A stretch of DNA of 64,000 nt from Litoreibacter albidus (GCF_900107015.1 NZ_FNOI01000002.1:1-64000), one strand, 5' to 3'. Numbered from the stretch's first letter, positions 18,702 through 27,996 are shown. The notes: a model not told the origin generated them from the letters alone. Translations and numbers: made by a program.

Positions 18702-19463
18702 ATGAAGGTCCTCGTACCCGTCAAACGCGTGATCGACTATAACGTGAAAGTCCGCGTCAAAGCGGACGGCAGCGGTGTCGATCTTGCTAACGTCAAAATG
18801 TCCATGAACCCATTTGACGAAATTGCCGTCGAGCAGGCTATCCGCCTGAAAGAGGCAGGAAAAGTCGAAGAAGTCGTTGCTGTATCCATTGGCGTGAAGC
18901 AAAGCCAAGAAACGCTGCGCACGGCCTTGGCAATGGGCGCGGACCGCGCAATTCTGATCGTAGCTGCGGATGACGTTCACAATGACATCGAGCCCCTCAC
19001 AGTCGCCAAACTGCTCAAAGCAGTCGTCGACGAGGAGCAGCCAGGCATCGTACTTTGCGGCAAACAAGCTATCGACAACGACATGAACGCAACCGGGCAA
19101 ATGCTGTCAGCGCTTCTGGGGTGGTCCCAAGCGACCTTCGCATCCGAGCTGGACATCGACGGCGACAAAGCAGTTGTTACGCGCGAAGTCGACGGCGGCT
19201 TGCAGACCATCAACGTGAACATGCCGACCGTCGTAACGGTTGACCTTCGCCTGAACGAACCACGCTACGCGTCGCTGCCGAACATCATGAAGGCCAAGAA
19301 AAAGCCTTTGGATGAAAAGACGCCTGCCGATTATGGCGTAGAGGTGTCGAACCGTTTGACTGTCGTCAAGACGTCAGAGCCAGAAACACGCAAAGCCGGT
19401 GTTAAAGTGGCCTCTGTGGACGAGCTGGTCGCGAAACTCAAAGACGAAGCGGGAGTGCTGTAA
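18702..19463 (+). CDS. etfB: Electron transfer flavoprotein, beta subunit
   Basis: This 253-residue ETF beta subunit starts [14 protein letters not shown]. It contains [21 protein letters not shown] and the AMP-binding block [10 protein letters not shown], as well as [17 protein letters not shown]. With EtfA it takes electrons from acyl-CoA dehydrogenases, including Mcd encoded at 31094, and passes them to ETF:ubiquinone oxidoreductase. Its stop is one base from the etfA ATG, so the subunits are made together. The AGGGAGA ribosome site is strong. Confidence 0.96.
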   Translation: MKVLVPVKRVIDYNVKVRVKADGSGVDLANVKMSMNPFDEIAVEQAIRLKEAGKVEEVVAVSIGVKQSQETLRTALAMGADRAILIVAADDVHNDIEPLTVAKLLKAVVDEEQPGIVLCGKQAIDNDMNATGQMLSALLGWSQATFASELDIDGDKAVVTREVDGGLQTINVNMPTVVTVDLRLNEPRYASLPNIMKAKKKPLDEKTPADYGVEVSNRLTVVKTSEPETRKAGVKVASVDELVAKLKDEAGVL

Positions 19464-19464
19464 G

Positions 19465-20391
19465 ATGGCTGTTCTTATGATTGCAGAACTAACCGGCGCG
19501 GAACTGGCGATGGACGCCACAGCAAAGGGTGTGACCGCAGCTAAGGCGATGGGCGATGTGACCGTTCTGGTTGCTGGCTCAGGCTGTGCAGGTGCCGCTG
19601 ATGCGGCAGCGAAGCTGGACGGTGTGTCCAAAGTGTTGCTGGCAGACGATGCCGCCTACGCAAATGGCTTGGCCGAGCCTCTCGCTGACTTGATCATCTC
19701 TCTGGCGGATGGCTTTGAGCAAATCGTAGCCCCTTCCACAGCATCCGCAAAGAACGTGCTGCCACGCGTGGCAGCCCTGCTTGACGCGATGATGATCTCC
19801 GACGTCACTGCTGTGGTTGATGGCAACACGTTCGAGCGCCCTATCTACGCTGGCAATGCCATTCAAACAGTTCAGTCTGGCGATGGGACCAAGGTTCTGA
19901 CCGTACGGACAGCCAACTTTGACGCGGCACCCGAAGGTGGATCTGCTCCCGTTGAAGCTGCTACCGCCGCCGCCAACCCGGGCCTGTCGGCTTGGGTTGA
20001 AGACAAGGTTGCAACGTCGGATCGACCGGAACTCACCTCCGCTGGTATCGTCGTGTCTGGCGGTCGTGGTGTAGGGTCAGAAGACGACTTCGCGCTGATC
20101 GAGAAGCTGGCCGACAAGCTGGGTGCCGCCGTCGGCGCGTCCCGTGCAGCGGTCGACAGTGGTTACGCCCCGAACGACTGGCAAGTCGGCCAAACCGGTA
20201 AGGTCGTGGCGCCAGACCTGTATATCGCAGTTGGTATCTCCGGCGCGATTCAGCACTTGGCTGGCATGAAAGACTCGAAAATCATCGTGGCCATCAACAA
20301 AGACGAGGAAGCACCTATCTTCCAAGTCGCAGACTATGGCTTGGTCGCAGATCTGTTTGATGCAGTACCCGCATTGATTGACGCGCTTTAA
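19465..20391 (+). CDS. etfA: Electron transfer flavoprotein, alpha subunit
   Basis: This 308-residue ETF alpha subunit has an N-terminal MAVLMIAELTG domain. Its C-terminal FAD domain contains SGGRGVGSEDDFALIEKLAD, GASRAAVDSGY, GQTGKVVAPDLYIAVGISGA and AINKDEEAPIFQVADYGLV. The ATG at 19465 follows the etfB stop directly; an upstream in-frame ATG at 19399 lies inside etfB and is rejected. A strong terminator follows 22 bases after the stop. Confidence 0.96.
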   Translation: MAVLMIAELTGAELAMDATAKGVTAAKAMGDVTVLVAGSGCAGAADAAAKLDGVSKVLLADDAAYANGLAEPLADLIISLADGFEQIVAPSTASAKNVLPRVAALLDAMMISDVTAVVDGNTFERPIYAGNAIQTVQSGDGTKVLTVRTANFDAAPEGGSAPVEAATAAANPGLSAWVEDKVATSDRPELTSAGIVVSGGRGVGSEDDFALIEKLADKLGAAVGASRAAVDSGYAPNDWQVGQTGKVVAPDLYIAVGISGAIQHLAGMKDSKIIVAINKDEEAPIFQVADYGLVADLFDAVPALIDAL

Positions 20392-20412
20392 GTCGCGGAG
20401 TGCATTTATCTA

Positions 20413-20441
20413 GGGGCCCGCTGAACGCGGGCCCCTTTTTT
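20413..20441 (+). terminator. Rho-independent terminator of etfBA
   Basis: A perfect 9-bp GC stem (GGGGCCCGC / GCGGGCCCC) with a five-base loop is followed by six Ts. It lies 22 bases after the etfA stop and just before the converging DUF6473 gene. Confidence 0.93.
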
Positions 20442-20445
20442 GTGC

Positions 20446-21252
20446 CTATAAAACGGACAGCAGCTTGTCCGCGATTTTGCGATGCGCCGACGGCCCGATC
20501 ATTTCACGCGCCGCTGCGGCCTCCATTGAGTTGTAGATCATCCCATCAAGTTTGCCCCGCTCGTCCGCGATATCAACTTCAACGATGTGATCCACCAAAC
20601 CCGCCAAACGCCCGACCAGCGTAGCATCCAGAAACAGCGGCTCCTGCCCAAGACAGACGGGAACGCAAACTTCTGGCTGCGGCTCCCTGAGCCAAAGCAG
20701 GATGCAGCGTCCGTTAATCTGACGCAGCATCAGCTCCATCCGCGACACCCAAGCTGAGCGAAGTTCTATCTCAATGGCGGCAAATCTCTGTGGCGACACT
20801 GCCTTCAACGTCGTCAGCATATGCCGCGTGAAAGAAAACTCGCTGAAATCCACCTCCCTATAGATCGACTTTAACAAGGCAGACGCCTTCAAGAACCGGT
20901 CGTTTCGGCGCGCGTGAACGACGTAATAGCGGTTAGACATATTCTGCGCGCCCATAACCTGAATAACCGTCGTGCCTGCTTTCATACAAAGCCCCATCAA
21001 CGACGGGTCGTGCACGAAGGCATCCACCCCCGCGTTGACCGCGCTAAAGTTCGCGCACGGCATTCCGACCGCATCCTCCACGATCTCAACGAAGGGCTTC
21101 TCCACAAACTTTCCGTAGGTTTCGCTGCCACCGATAAAGGAGATATATTCCTTCTTGAGACTTCTTCGCGGGCCACGAAACAATAGCTTCGACTGGCCAT
21201 ACCGACATTGATTGTAACTTAAAGGACTCGCGTCCGGTCTTTCATAGGCCAT
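20446..21252 (-). CDS. DUF6473 protein with SGNH-hydrolase-like motif order
   Basis: This 268-residue protein resembles Rhodobacterales proteins recalled as DUF6473 (opening AYERPDASPLSYNQCRYG, then LLFRGPRRSL). No function is established. Its motif order looks like an SGNH/GDSL hydrolase: a possible nucleophile Ser in FIGGSETYG, a Gly in AVNAGVDAF, an Asn in VMGAQNMSN and a late His in GPSAHRKIADKL. The Asp normally three residues before the His is Pro here. The ATG at 21252 has AGAGGT upstream; a GTG at 21276 is in frame. It is divergent from hbd. Confidence 0.75.
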   Translation of the reverse strand: MAYERPDASPLSYNQCRYGQSKLLFRGPRRSLKKEYISFIGGSETYGKFVEKPFVEIVEDAVGMPCANFSAVNAGVDAFVHDPSLMGLCMKAGTTVIQVMGAQNMSNRYYVVHARRNDRFLKASALLKSIYREVDFSEFSFTRHMLTTLKAVSPQRFAAIEIELRSAWVSRMELMLRQINGRCILLWLREPQPEVCVPVCLGQEPLFLDATLVGRLAGLVDHIVEVDIADERGKLDGMIYNSMEAAAAREMIGPSAHRKIADKLLSVL

Positions 21253-21300
21253 TGCCCCACCTCTATTTCGACTCACCCACGGTCACATTTGCAGTGCCAA

Positions 21301-21345
21301 GTTGCTAAAAACCTAAGGTGCAAATTCACCGAAATTTTTAGCAAC
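21301..21345. promoter_or_regulatory. Nested palindrome in divergent DUF6473/hbd promoter region
   Basis: A perfect 11-bp inverted repeat (GTTGCTAAAAA and TTTTTAGCAAC) encloses a second short one (GGTG CAAATT CACC, 21317-21330). It lies about 70 bases before the hbd ATG and about 50 bases before the DUF6473 start. A dimeric or paired regulator site fits best; as a transcribed hairpin on the plus strand it could also attenuate hbd. Confidence 0.5.
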
Positions 21346-21412
21346 CTGAGCGCCCTTGCACGCGCCCCTTGCAGCGGCCTATCTTGGCGCCAACCCGATG
21401 GAGTATGCGGAC

Positions 21413-22288
21413 ATGGAAATCTCGAAAGTTGGCGTTATTGGCGCTGGTCAAATGGGCAACGGCATCGCGCACGTATTGGCGTTGGCGGGCTATAAAGTTC
21501 TGATGAACGACATCTCGCAGGACAGTCTTGATAAGGCCATCGAGATCATTGAAGGCAATCTTGATCGCCAGGTCAGCCGTGAGAAAATTACCCAAAGCGA
21601 ACGCGACGCAGCGCTGGCGAACATTTCGACCACCCTCACGCTCTCCGATGTAGGTCCGTCTGACCTGATCATTGAAGCTGCGACCGAACGCGAAACCGTC
21701 AAAGCGGCTATCTTTGAAGACCTGTTACCGCATCTGTTGCCGCACACAATTTTGACGTCAAACACATCTTCCATCTCGATCACGCGCCTCGCTTCGCGCA
21801 CGGACCGCCCTGAAAAATTCATGGGCTTCCACTTCATGAATCCCGTGCCGATCATGCAATTGGTCGAACTGATCAGAGGTATCGCGACAGACAAAGAGAC
21901 CTACGACGCCTGCCATGGCGTCGTGGAAAAGCTGGGCAAAACCGCAGCAAGCGCAGAGGACTTCCCCGCCTTCATCGTGAACCGCATCCTGATGCCCATG
22001 ATCAACGAGGCGGTTTATACGCTCTACGAGGGCGTCGGGTCCGTCAAATCCATCGACGAGTCGCTGAAGTTGGGCGCAAACCACCCGATGGGGCCGCTGG
22101 AGCTTGCGGACTTCATTGGCCTCGATACCTGTCTCGCGATTATGAACGTGCTGCACGAAGGGCTGGCGGACACCAAGTACCGCCCTTGCCCGTTGCTTAC
22201 AAAGTATGTGGAGGCCGGTTGGCTGGGTCGAAAATCGCAACGCGGCTTCTATGACTACCGCCAAGACCCGCCGGTTCCGACCCGCTAA
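21413..22288 (+). CDS. hbd: 3-hydroxybutyryl-CoA dehydrogenase
   Basis: This 291-residue enzyme of the 3-hydroxyacyl-CoA dehydrogenase family has the NAD loop GAGQMGNGIAHVLA. It also has SNTSSISIT, the catalytic His in FHFMNPVPIMQLVELI, and the C-terminal helical domain with NRILMPMINEA and DFIGLDTCLAIM. It interconverts (S)-3-hydroxybutyryl-CoA and acetoacetyl-CoA in butyrate or fatty-acid metabolism. The ATG at 21413 has GGAG nine bases upstream. It is not in an operon with other beta-oxidation genes. Confidence 0.93.
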   Translation: MEISKVGVIGAGQMGNGIAHVLALAGYKVLMNDISQDSLDKAIEIIEGNLDRQVSREKITQSERDAALANISTTLTLSDVGPSDLIIEAATERETVKAAIFEDLLPHLLPHTILTSNTSSISITRLASRTDRPEKFMGFHFMNPVPIMQLVELIRGIATDKETYDACHGVVEKLGKTAASAEDFPAFIVNRILMPMINEAVYTLYEGVGSVKSIDESLKLGANHPMGPLELADFIGLDTCLAIMNVLHEGLADTKYRPCPLLTKYVEAGWLGRKSQRGFYDYRQDPPVPTR

Positions 22289-22291
22289 ACG

Positions 22292-23185
22292 CTACTTGCG
22301 CACCTGCGATTTCAGGGCCAGCGTTTTTTCTCTAAGCCACGCCACAAAGCCGCGTGGGTTACTGGCCCACTCTTTTATCTCGTTGGGGTCCACCGGCTCC
22401 CCAACGACGGGCGCTTGGGGCTTGTAGAGCGCATGGCGTACTTCGTAGATCAGTAGCCCCTGACGCAGGGTAGCGGAAATACGATTTGCGATTTGGTAAG
22501 CTCTGGAGTTTTGCCCCGGAAAGTAAATCGGCACGACCTTCGCGCCAGAGCGGTGGATCATCTTGGCAGTGAATGGATTCCACTCCGCCTCTACTGCTGG
22601 GCCAAACGCCGTCTCCGAGGTTGCCACCACACCGGAGGGGAACAGCACAATTGCGCCACCGGTTTTGAGATGCTCCATCGCTTTGCGGCGCATCTCCAGA
22701 TTCTTCTGCAACGCGTCATCCTCATGGGGAAACGGGACAGGAATCATGAACATATCGATAGCGTTAACCCCCGTCAGTAAAGAGCGGGTCAGGATTTTGT
22801 AATCGGTACGCACTCGCCCGATCAACTCCGCAAGAACCATGCCGTCAACAAGCCCATGTGGGTGGTTGGCCACAAAAATAACGGGGCCATCTTTGGGAAT
22901 GTTGTCGATCTGCGACTGCGGGGTCTGCAACTCGATGCCCATGACATCCAGCGCATCTTTCCAAAAGCCCTGCCCGAATTTCACGCCGCCGCGCTCAAAC
23001 TTGCGGATAAGAAAAAGTAAGTGAAGTTTACCGGTTAGCAACTCCATCAAGCGGATTGCATTCGCCTTCCAAGGGTTCGTGAACGTGTTGGCATAAGACA
23101 GGTTGCGCTTGTCGTAAGCCACGTATTCGGGGTGGTCGAACGGGAAGTCTTCAGTTCGCTGGGTGGCGTTAGAAGTGTCGTCCAT
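22292..23185 (-). CDS. Lysophospholipid acyltransferase family protein
   Basis: This 297-residue protein carries the acyltransferase motif NHPHGLVDG (the HX4D family, here His-Gly-Leu-Val-Asp) and a second block GGAIVLFPSGVVATS. It probably adds an acyl chain to a lysolipid at the inner membrane. The acceptor is unknown; phospholipid or ornithine-lipid synthesis are possible. ATG 23185 is chosen, but an in-frame TTG at 23203 would overlap the HPr stop (TTGA) and allow coupling. It is the last gene of the HPr-EIIA-RapZ-HprK group. Confidence 0.8.
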   Translation of the reverse strand: MDDTSNATQRTEDFPFDHPEYVAYDKRNLSYANTFTNPWKANAIRLMELLTGKLHLLFLIRKFERGGVKFGQGFWKDALDVMGIELQTPQSQIDNIPKDGPVIFVANHPHGLVDGMVLAELIGRVRTDYKILTRSLLTGVNAIDMFMIPVPFPHEDDALQKNLEMRRKAMEHLKTGGAIVLFPSGVVATSETAFGPAVEAEWNPFTAKMIHRSGAKVVPIYFPGQNSRAYQIANRISATLRQGLLIYEVRHALYKPQAPVVGEPVDPNEIKEWASNPRGFVAWLREKTLALKSQVRK

Positions 23186-23199
23186 GTCCTGTTGCGGGC

Positions 23200-23469
23200 T
23201 CAAAAGCCTTCACCGAACTTGTCGGCGACCAGCTCGGCCAGCGCCGTCATTACGGCGTCGGCCTCCGCGCCCTCAGTGCGAACATCAATGGTCGTACCGC
23301 GCGACGCGGCCAACATGAGAAGACCCATGATGCTATCGCCCGACACATCCATCCCGTCTTTGCAGACTGTCACACGGGCGTCGAATTTCTCAACGACCTC
23401 AACAAATTTGGCGCTGGCACGTGCGTGCAGCCCTTTTTCGTTAACGATACTCAGCGTCTGTTCAACCAT
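23200..23469 (-). CDS. ptsH: Phosphocarrier protein HPr
   Basis: This 89-residue HPr has the phosphorylatable His15 in GLHARASAKF and the regulatory Ser46 in GDSIMGLLML, which HprK would phosphorylate. With no sugar-specific EIIB or EIIC in view, this belongs to the regulatory PTS of alphaproteobacteria rather than to sugar uptake. It follows the EIIA gene with a two-base gap. Confidence 0.95.
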   Translation of the reverse strand: MVEQTLSIVNEKGLHARASAKFVEVVEKFDARVTVCKDGMDVSGDSIMGLLMLAASRGTTIDVRTEGAEADAVMTALAELVADKFGEGF

Positions 23470-23471
23470 TG

Positions 23472-23861
23472 CTACACCGGTCCGTCAAAGCTGTTAATGT
23501 ATTTACGCCCCGCTTCCATCGCGAGGTCGACGGCGGTGTTCACGCCCTGACCTCTGGATTTTGCCAGTTTGATAAGCATCGGCAAGTTTGCCCCGTAAAG
23601 GATGCGCCTGTTTTGCGGACTGCACGCGAGAAGAGATAAATTAGATGGCGAGCCGCCGAACATATCGGTGACAACGACAACGCCGTCACCCTCATCCACC
23701 GTATCCGCAGCATCGCAAATTTCGGTCTGCTTATCGTCGCGATTGTGGTTTTCTTCGATGGTGATCGCACGGATTCCGGTTTGTTTGCCGACAACATGCT
23801 CCACCGCTGACAAGTACTCCCTTGCCAGCCCGCCATGCGCGACGATGACTATTCCGATCAC
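23472..23861 (-). CDS. PTS EIIA component, mannose family
   Basis: This 129-residue EIIA-Man domain protein starts MIGIVIVAHGGLA, with the phospho-acceptor His9. It also has VVVVTDMFGGSPSNL. It would take phosphate from HPr and act as a signal output, since no EIIB, EIIC or EIID is nearby. In related bacteria such proteins influence carbon metabolism and ChvG/ChvI-linked regulation. It lies between rapZ and the HPr gene. Confidence 0.93.
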   Translation of the reverse strand: MIGIVIVAHGGLAREYLSAVEHVVGKQTGIRAITIEENHNRDDKQTEICDAADTVDEGDGVVVVTDMFGGSPSNLSLLACSPQNRRILYGANLPMLIKLAKSRGQGVNTAVDLAMEAGRKYINSFDGPV

Positions 23862-23877
23862 CCGACAAACATCCCGT

Positions 23878-24780
23878 TCATATAGTCCCAGCGTCGGGCT
23901 TGGCCCGCCGCTCTAATTCCCGATGCCTTATAGACACTTGCCAACCCTTATTTGCAAGGGTGTTACCCATCATTTCCGCGACGGCAACGGATCTGTGCTT
24001 CCCACCAGTGCACCCTAGCCCGATTGTTAGGTAAGACTTCCCTTCGTCATGAAACGCAGGAAGCAACAAATCTGTCAAATCCGTAATTTTTTCGAAGAAT
24101 GGTGTGAAACGTTGGTCTTCTTTGATGTAATCGACCACCTTGGGTTGTTGGCCTGTCATGTCGCGCAGGCTTGCTTCCCAATGCGGGTTTCTTAGGAATC
24201 TACAGTCGAAAACCATATCGACCCCGTGCGGCACCCCTCTTTTATAGGAAAACGAGTTCAGCAGAACGGACAGTCCTGCATCCCCCGGAGCCGCGAACAA
24301 TTTGGTAACCTCATCACGCAAGTCATGCGGTGACAGGCTCGACGTATCAATGACCACATCACTGCGCGACTGGATGGCACCCAAGAGTTCCCGTTCCCTT
24401 CGAATTCCCTCCTGAAGGCTTTCATTTGGTGCCATCGGGTGCGGGCGACGGGTCTCCGAATAGCGCCGGATCAAGACATCCTCGCGCGCATGCAAATACA
24501 GCAAACTGATCTGCGTATCCGTATCGCGGGACAAGGCGTCGACCAAGCTCATGAAGGCTTTGGTGGTGAAGTCGCGGTTGCGCACATCGACCCCAAGCGC
24601 GACCGATTTGGCCAGCGGCGGCCCGTCCAGAAGGCGCGGGATAAGGGACAGCGGAAGGTTGTCTATTGCTTCGAAGCCGACATCTTCCAGCACATTAATT
24701 GCAGTACTACGCCCCGCGCCGGACGGCCCTGTAACGATGACAATCTGATGCGGAGCGGGGAGGTTGGGGCCTGTACTCAT
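23878..24780 (-). CDS. rapZ: RapZ-family nucleotide-binding protein
   Basis: This 300-residue protein has the Walker A loop GPSGAGRST, DNLPLSLIPRLL and the RapZ C-terminal signature LTIGLGCTGGKHRSVAVAE. In E. coli RapZ guides RNase E to a small RNA controlling glucosamine 6-phosphate synthase; its role in alphaproteobacteria is less clear. Its start overlaps the hprK stop by four bases and it is followed by the EIIA gene, the usual alphaproteobacterial order. Confidence 0.95.
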   Translation of the reverse strand: MSTGPNLPAPHQIVIVTGPSGAGRSTAINVLEDVGFEAIDNLPLSLIPRLLDGPPLAKSVALGVDVRNRDFTTKAFMSLVDALSRDTDTQISLLYLHAREDVLIRRYSETRRPHPMAPNESLQEGIRRERELLGAIQSRSDVVIDTSSLSPHDLRDEVTKLFAAPGDAGLSVLLNSFSYKRGVPHGVDMVFDCRFLRNPHWEASLRDMTGQQPKVVDYIKEDQRFTPFFEKITDLTDLLLPAFHDEGKSYLTIGLGCTGGKHRSVAVAEMMGNTLANKGWQVSIRHRELERRAKPDAGTI

Positions 24781-25226
24781 GCGCCCATTGAACCGTGAAA
24801 CCCGTGCTTAAGAAAGTGTAAAAGCGCGGCGACCAGATGAGTTTTATCGCCGGATGGGATCACCGGCAACCTGTGCGGCCCGATGCTGACATGCCGCAGC
24901 GCCGGCAGCCTCTCAACCGTGTTGCTGTCGAGGTCGACAATTGCCATCAAGACGGTGCTCTCGCAGCAAGGCGACGCCAAGATACCAACGCCCCGCGCTT
25001 CTATCGCTGCTGGTAGCGTGTCGGGTTTGCGGGCTATGACTCCTAGCTCCGTCACAGACAAGTCGCATCTGTCATCTGCGACCAACTCGGCACCATAAGC
25101 CATCATTTGAAGCGCGAGCGCCGATTTTCCTGACCCAGATTGCCCTACGATCAGAACCCCACGCCCCTGAACCGACACGCACGACGCATGTATCTGACAC
25201 GGGACCGTGGGAATGGCGGTCAACAC
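24777..25226 (-). CDS. hprK: HPr kinase/phosphorylase, short alphaproteobacterial form
   Basis: This 149-residue protein corresponds only to the C-terminal catalytic domain of Gram-positive HprK. It has the P-loop GQSGSGKSALALQ and LVADDRCDL. Alphaproteobacterial HprK is normally this short. It phosphorylates HPr at Ser46 and so gates the PTS relay. The GTG start at 25226 is chosen because GAGG lies eight bases upstream; the next codon, TTG, is an alternative. It lies just downstream of chvG. Confidence 0.92.
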   Translation of the reverse strand: MLTAIPTVPCQIHASCVSVQGRGVLIVGQSGSGKSALALQMMAYGAELVADDRCDLSVTELGVIARKPDTLPAAIEARGVGILASPCCESTVLMAIVDLDSNTVERLPALRHVSIGPHRLPVIPSGDKTHLVAALLHFLKHGFHGSMGA

Positions 25227-25267
25227 AGTGACAACCTCATGCGGGCCTTTTCCGCGGGAAACCCCAC

Positions 25268-26959
25268 TTATGTAGGAAGGCCCACGACAAAACGTGCGCC
25301 CAGTGGTTCCGAGGTGACATCCGCATCTGTCGGGCGGATGTTCTCGGCCCAGATCACACCGCCATGCGCCTCGATGATCTGCTTAGAGATCGCCAAGCCC
25401 AAGCCCGAGTGATTGCCGAACTGGCGCTCCGGCCGTTCCGAATAAAAGCGGTTGAAGACCTTGTTCAAAGCCTGCTCCGGAATGCCCGGACCAGTGTCCT
25501 CGACGACGACCAGGATACGGTCGTCACGACGGCGCGCCCAAATACGGACTGCGTCGCCCGCCTCGCAAAAAGACGTGGCGTTGGTGATCAGATTCACGAA
25601 AACCTGCGCCAGACGGGCCTCTAGGCCATGAATAATGATCGGCTCGTTCGGCACATCCCGAATAAACTCGACACCGTTCTCCGCCGCTTGCTGCCCAAGG
25701 TATTCGGTAAGGTTGTTGATCATCTTCATCAAATCAAACGGCTCTTCGTCCTCTTTGACAAGCTCGCTGTCCAAACGGGACGCGTTAGAGATATCACTGA
25801 CCAAGCGATCCAACCGGCGCACGTCATGCTCGATAACATCGAGCAATCTGCCACGTTGTTCGTCAGTCTTGGCCACACGAAGCGTGCCAACCGCAGAGCG
25901 CAAGGACGCCAGTGGGTTTTTGATCTCATGTGCCACGTCGGCAGCAAATTGTTCGTTCGCGTCGATGCGTTCATAAAGCGCCGAGACCATGCCGCGCATC
26001 GCCCCCGACAGCCGCCCGATCTCGTCGGGACGCGCCGTCAAATCTGGGATACGCACACGGCTTGGACTAACTTTACGGGCGTTTTTGTCTTGCCCCAGCT
26101 CCGCCGCCGCTGCGAGGTCGGACAACGGGTTTGCGATCGTCGACGCCAGAACAAGGCTAAGCCCGATCGAGACGAGTATCGCGATGACAAACATCTGCAA
26201 AACCTGCTCGCGCTCACTCCGCACCAACTGGTCAATCTGACCGGCTACCGTAGACAATGCCACGACACCGATCACTTGACCGTTTTGCTCTATCGGTGTG
26301 GCGACAGAGAAGATGCTACCACCCGCGCCGTCTTGCCCCGTCCGGATTTGCGTCTCTCCAAGGGCCGCTTTAGCCAGCAGCCTACGCGCCTCGTCCTCAC
26401 CAGACACGTTCGCTTTGGGCGTAGTGGCACCAAAAGCGCCCGAAATGGTTTCCCATGCGCTGTTGAGGAAGCCGGTAATTGCCGTGCCGTTCCTGTCCGT
26501 CACCAAGCCCTCGGTGCCCGGCAGCTCGGGACGATCGGCCCCCAACGTGCTCGCAAGCAACGCCTCGCTTGTGGAAAACACGTAAACCTCGACGCCTGGC
26601 GCAATATCTAACGCGCTCAACGTCGCCGAGGGGTTTTCAATGCTTGCGTCCCCACCGGCAATCGCGATCTGCGCCTCAAAGACGTCCGCAATAAGCTGCG
26701 CCTCAGAAACAAGGGCCACCTCGCGTTGGGCAACCAGACTGTCACGGAAGGGGTTCAGAAACAGAACGCCTGCAACCAGCAGGACCAAGGCCAGCAGATT
26801 GAAGGTGATAATTTTACGTGCCAAGGGTGACCGGTTCAGCGAAATAAGATTTCGCTTCTCCCGTTTGGTCCTAAGCTCTTGCTCAACGCTTTCGCCAGAT
26901 CGAGTCCAATCCTCGCCCATAACCAATTCTGCGTTTTTGGCCGGCCTAGAACTCGCCAT
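25268..26959 (-). CDS. chvG: Sensor histidine kinase ChvG
   Basis: This 563-residue membrane kinase has a cytoplasmic N-terminus and a first span (IITFNLLALVLLVAGVLFL). A periplasmic sensor domain of about 220 residues, a second span and a HAMP domain follow. The phospho-His is in AADVAHEIKNPLASL, and the ATPase domain has VFVNLITNATSF, DTGPGIP and GLGLAISKQI. ChvG homologues (ExoS in rhizobia) respond to acid and envelope cues. ATG 26959 has GAGG six bases upstream; an ATG at 26983, three bases from the chvI stop, is also possible. Confidence 0.94.
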   Translation of the reverse strand: MASSRPAKNAELVMGEDWTRSGESVEQELRTKREKRNLISLNRSPLARKIITFNLLALVLLVAGVLFLNPFRDSLVAQREVALVSEAQLIADVFEAQIAIAGGDASIENPSATLSALDIAPGVEVYVFSTSEALLASTLGADRPELPGTEGLVTDRNGTAITGFLNSAWETISGAFGATTPKANVSGEDEARRLLAKAALGETQIRTGQDGAGGSIFSVATPIEQNGQVIGVVALSTVAGQIDQLVRSEREQVLQMFVIAILVSIGLSLVLASTIANPLSDLAAAAELGQDKNARKVSPSRVRIPDLTARPDEIGRLSGAMRGMVSALYERIDANEQFAADVAHEIKNPLASLRSAVGTLRVAKTDEQRGRLLDVIEHDVRRLDRLVSDISNASRLDSELVKEDEEPFDLMKMINNLTEYLGQQAAENGVEFIRDVPNEPIIIHGLEARLAQVFVNLITNATSFCEAGDAVRIWARRRDDRILVVVEDTGPGIPEQALNKVFNRFYSERPERQFGNHSGLGLAISKQIIEAHGGVIWAENIRPTDADVTSEPLGARFVVGLPT

Positions 26960-26985
26960 GGAAAACCTCGACACTAAAGACATAG

Positions 26986-27687
26986 TTACTCTTCGTTATA
27001 CCTGTAACCGATACCGTAGAGTGTCTCAATCGCAGAGAATTCGTCATCAGCCGTGCGCATCTTTTTGCGCAGACGTTTGATGTGGCTGTCGATTGTACGG
27101 TCATCCACGTACACTTGGTCGTCGTAGGCCACGTCCATCAACTGGTCGCGCGACTTCACGAAACCCGGGCGTTGCGCCAAAGCTTGCAACAGTAAGAACT
27201 CTGTAACGGTCAGCGAGACATCATTGCCCTTCCACTTCACCGTATGGCGCAGCGGGTCCATGACCAAATCGCCACGCACCATAGTTTGGGCCACTTCGCC
27301 CTCACCCGCGTCGTCTTTTGCGATGGCGTCTTTGCGGCGCAGGATTGCGCGGATACGCTCCACCAGAAGGCGTTGCGAAAACGGCTTACGCACGTAATCG
27401 TCGGCGCCCATGCGAAGCCCTAGAACTTCATCGATTTCATCGTCTTTGGATGTGAGAAAGATGACAGGAACCTCAGATTTCTGCCGCAAGCGCTGCAACA
27501 GGTCCATCCCGTCCATACGGGGCATCTTGATGTCCAAAACTGCCATATCAGGCATTTTACGGGTGAAAGCGTCTAAAGCGCTTTGACCGTCATTGTATGT
27601 TTCCACCTCAAAGCCTTCGGCCTCAAGAGTCATTTGAACTGACGTCAGGATATTCCTGTCGTCGTCCACCAACGCAATTTTAGACAT
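26986..27687 (-). CDS. chvI: Response regulator ChvI
   Basis: This 233-residue OmpR-type regulator has a receiver domain (VDDDRN, phospho-Asp52 in [10 protein letters not shown], Lys in YVRKPF) and a winged-helix DNA-binding domain ending GIGYRYNEE. The conserved pairing with chvG, hprK and pckA identifies it as ChvI. It is divergent from pckA over a 309-base region and may bind there; no site has been assigned. Confidence 0.95.
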   Translation of the reverse strand: MSKIALVDDDRNILTSVQMTLEAEGFEVETYNDGQSALDAFTRKMPDMAVLDIKMPRMDGMDLLQRLRQKSEVPVIFLTSKDDEIDEVLGLRMGADDYVRKPFSQRLLVERIRAILRRKDAIAKDDAGEGEVAQTMVRGDLVMDPLRHTVKWKGNDVSLTVTEFLLLQALAQRPGFVKSRDQLMDVAYDDQVYVDDRTIDSHIKRLRKKMRTADDEFSAIETLYGIGYRYNEE

Positions 27688-27996
27688 TGGACGCCCCTTT
27701 TGTACTGCTCATTGCTCTTTATTTTTCATGCACCATCTGCGCTTGGCTCTCTAGAATCAATGAAATTGTGGCGAATCAAGGCAGTTGCGCCATCATTTGG
27801 GCATTTCCGCCCTAATGTTTGACTAATTTGCCGCACCTGAACCCAATGATAACGCTATCACCCCGCTTACGACCGGTTTCCTCTAAAAATCGACGTGATA
27901 TACGAAGGGCAGTCGCCTCGTCGGGGCGACACCGGCCGAAACAGACCTCCGCCGGACCCTAAGATACGCGGGATTTCCCGCTACAGGAGCAAGCTC
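27688..27996. promoter_or_regulatory. Divergent chvI/pckA control region
   Basis: This 309-base gene-free stretch is the only one above 300 bases. The part near chvI is AT-rich. The part near pckA contains a small hairpin (GTCGCC TCGTCGG GGCGAC, 27912-27930) and a good ribosome site (CAGGAGC) before ATG 27997, so pckA probably has a long 5' leader. An open frame from 27895 runs into pckA but starts without a ribosome site and is not regarded as coding. I cannot place the promoters with confidence. Confidence 0.55.

Noticed and set aside
27895-27996. N-terminal extension of pckA
   Set aside because: The added residues are Arg/Pro-rich, unlike PEPCK, and the ATG at 27997 has a good ribosome site and the family start.
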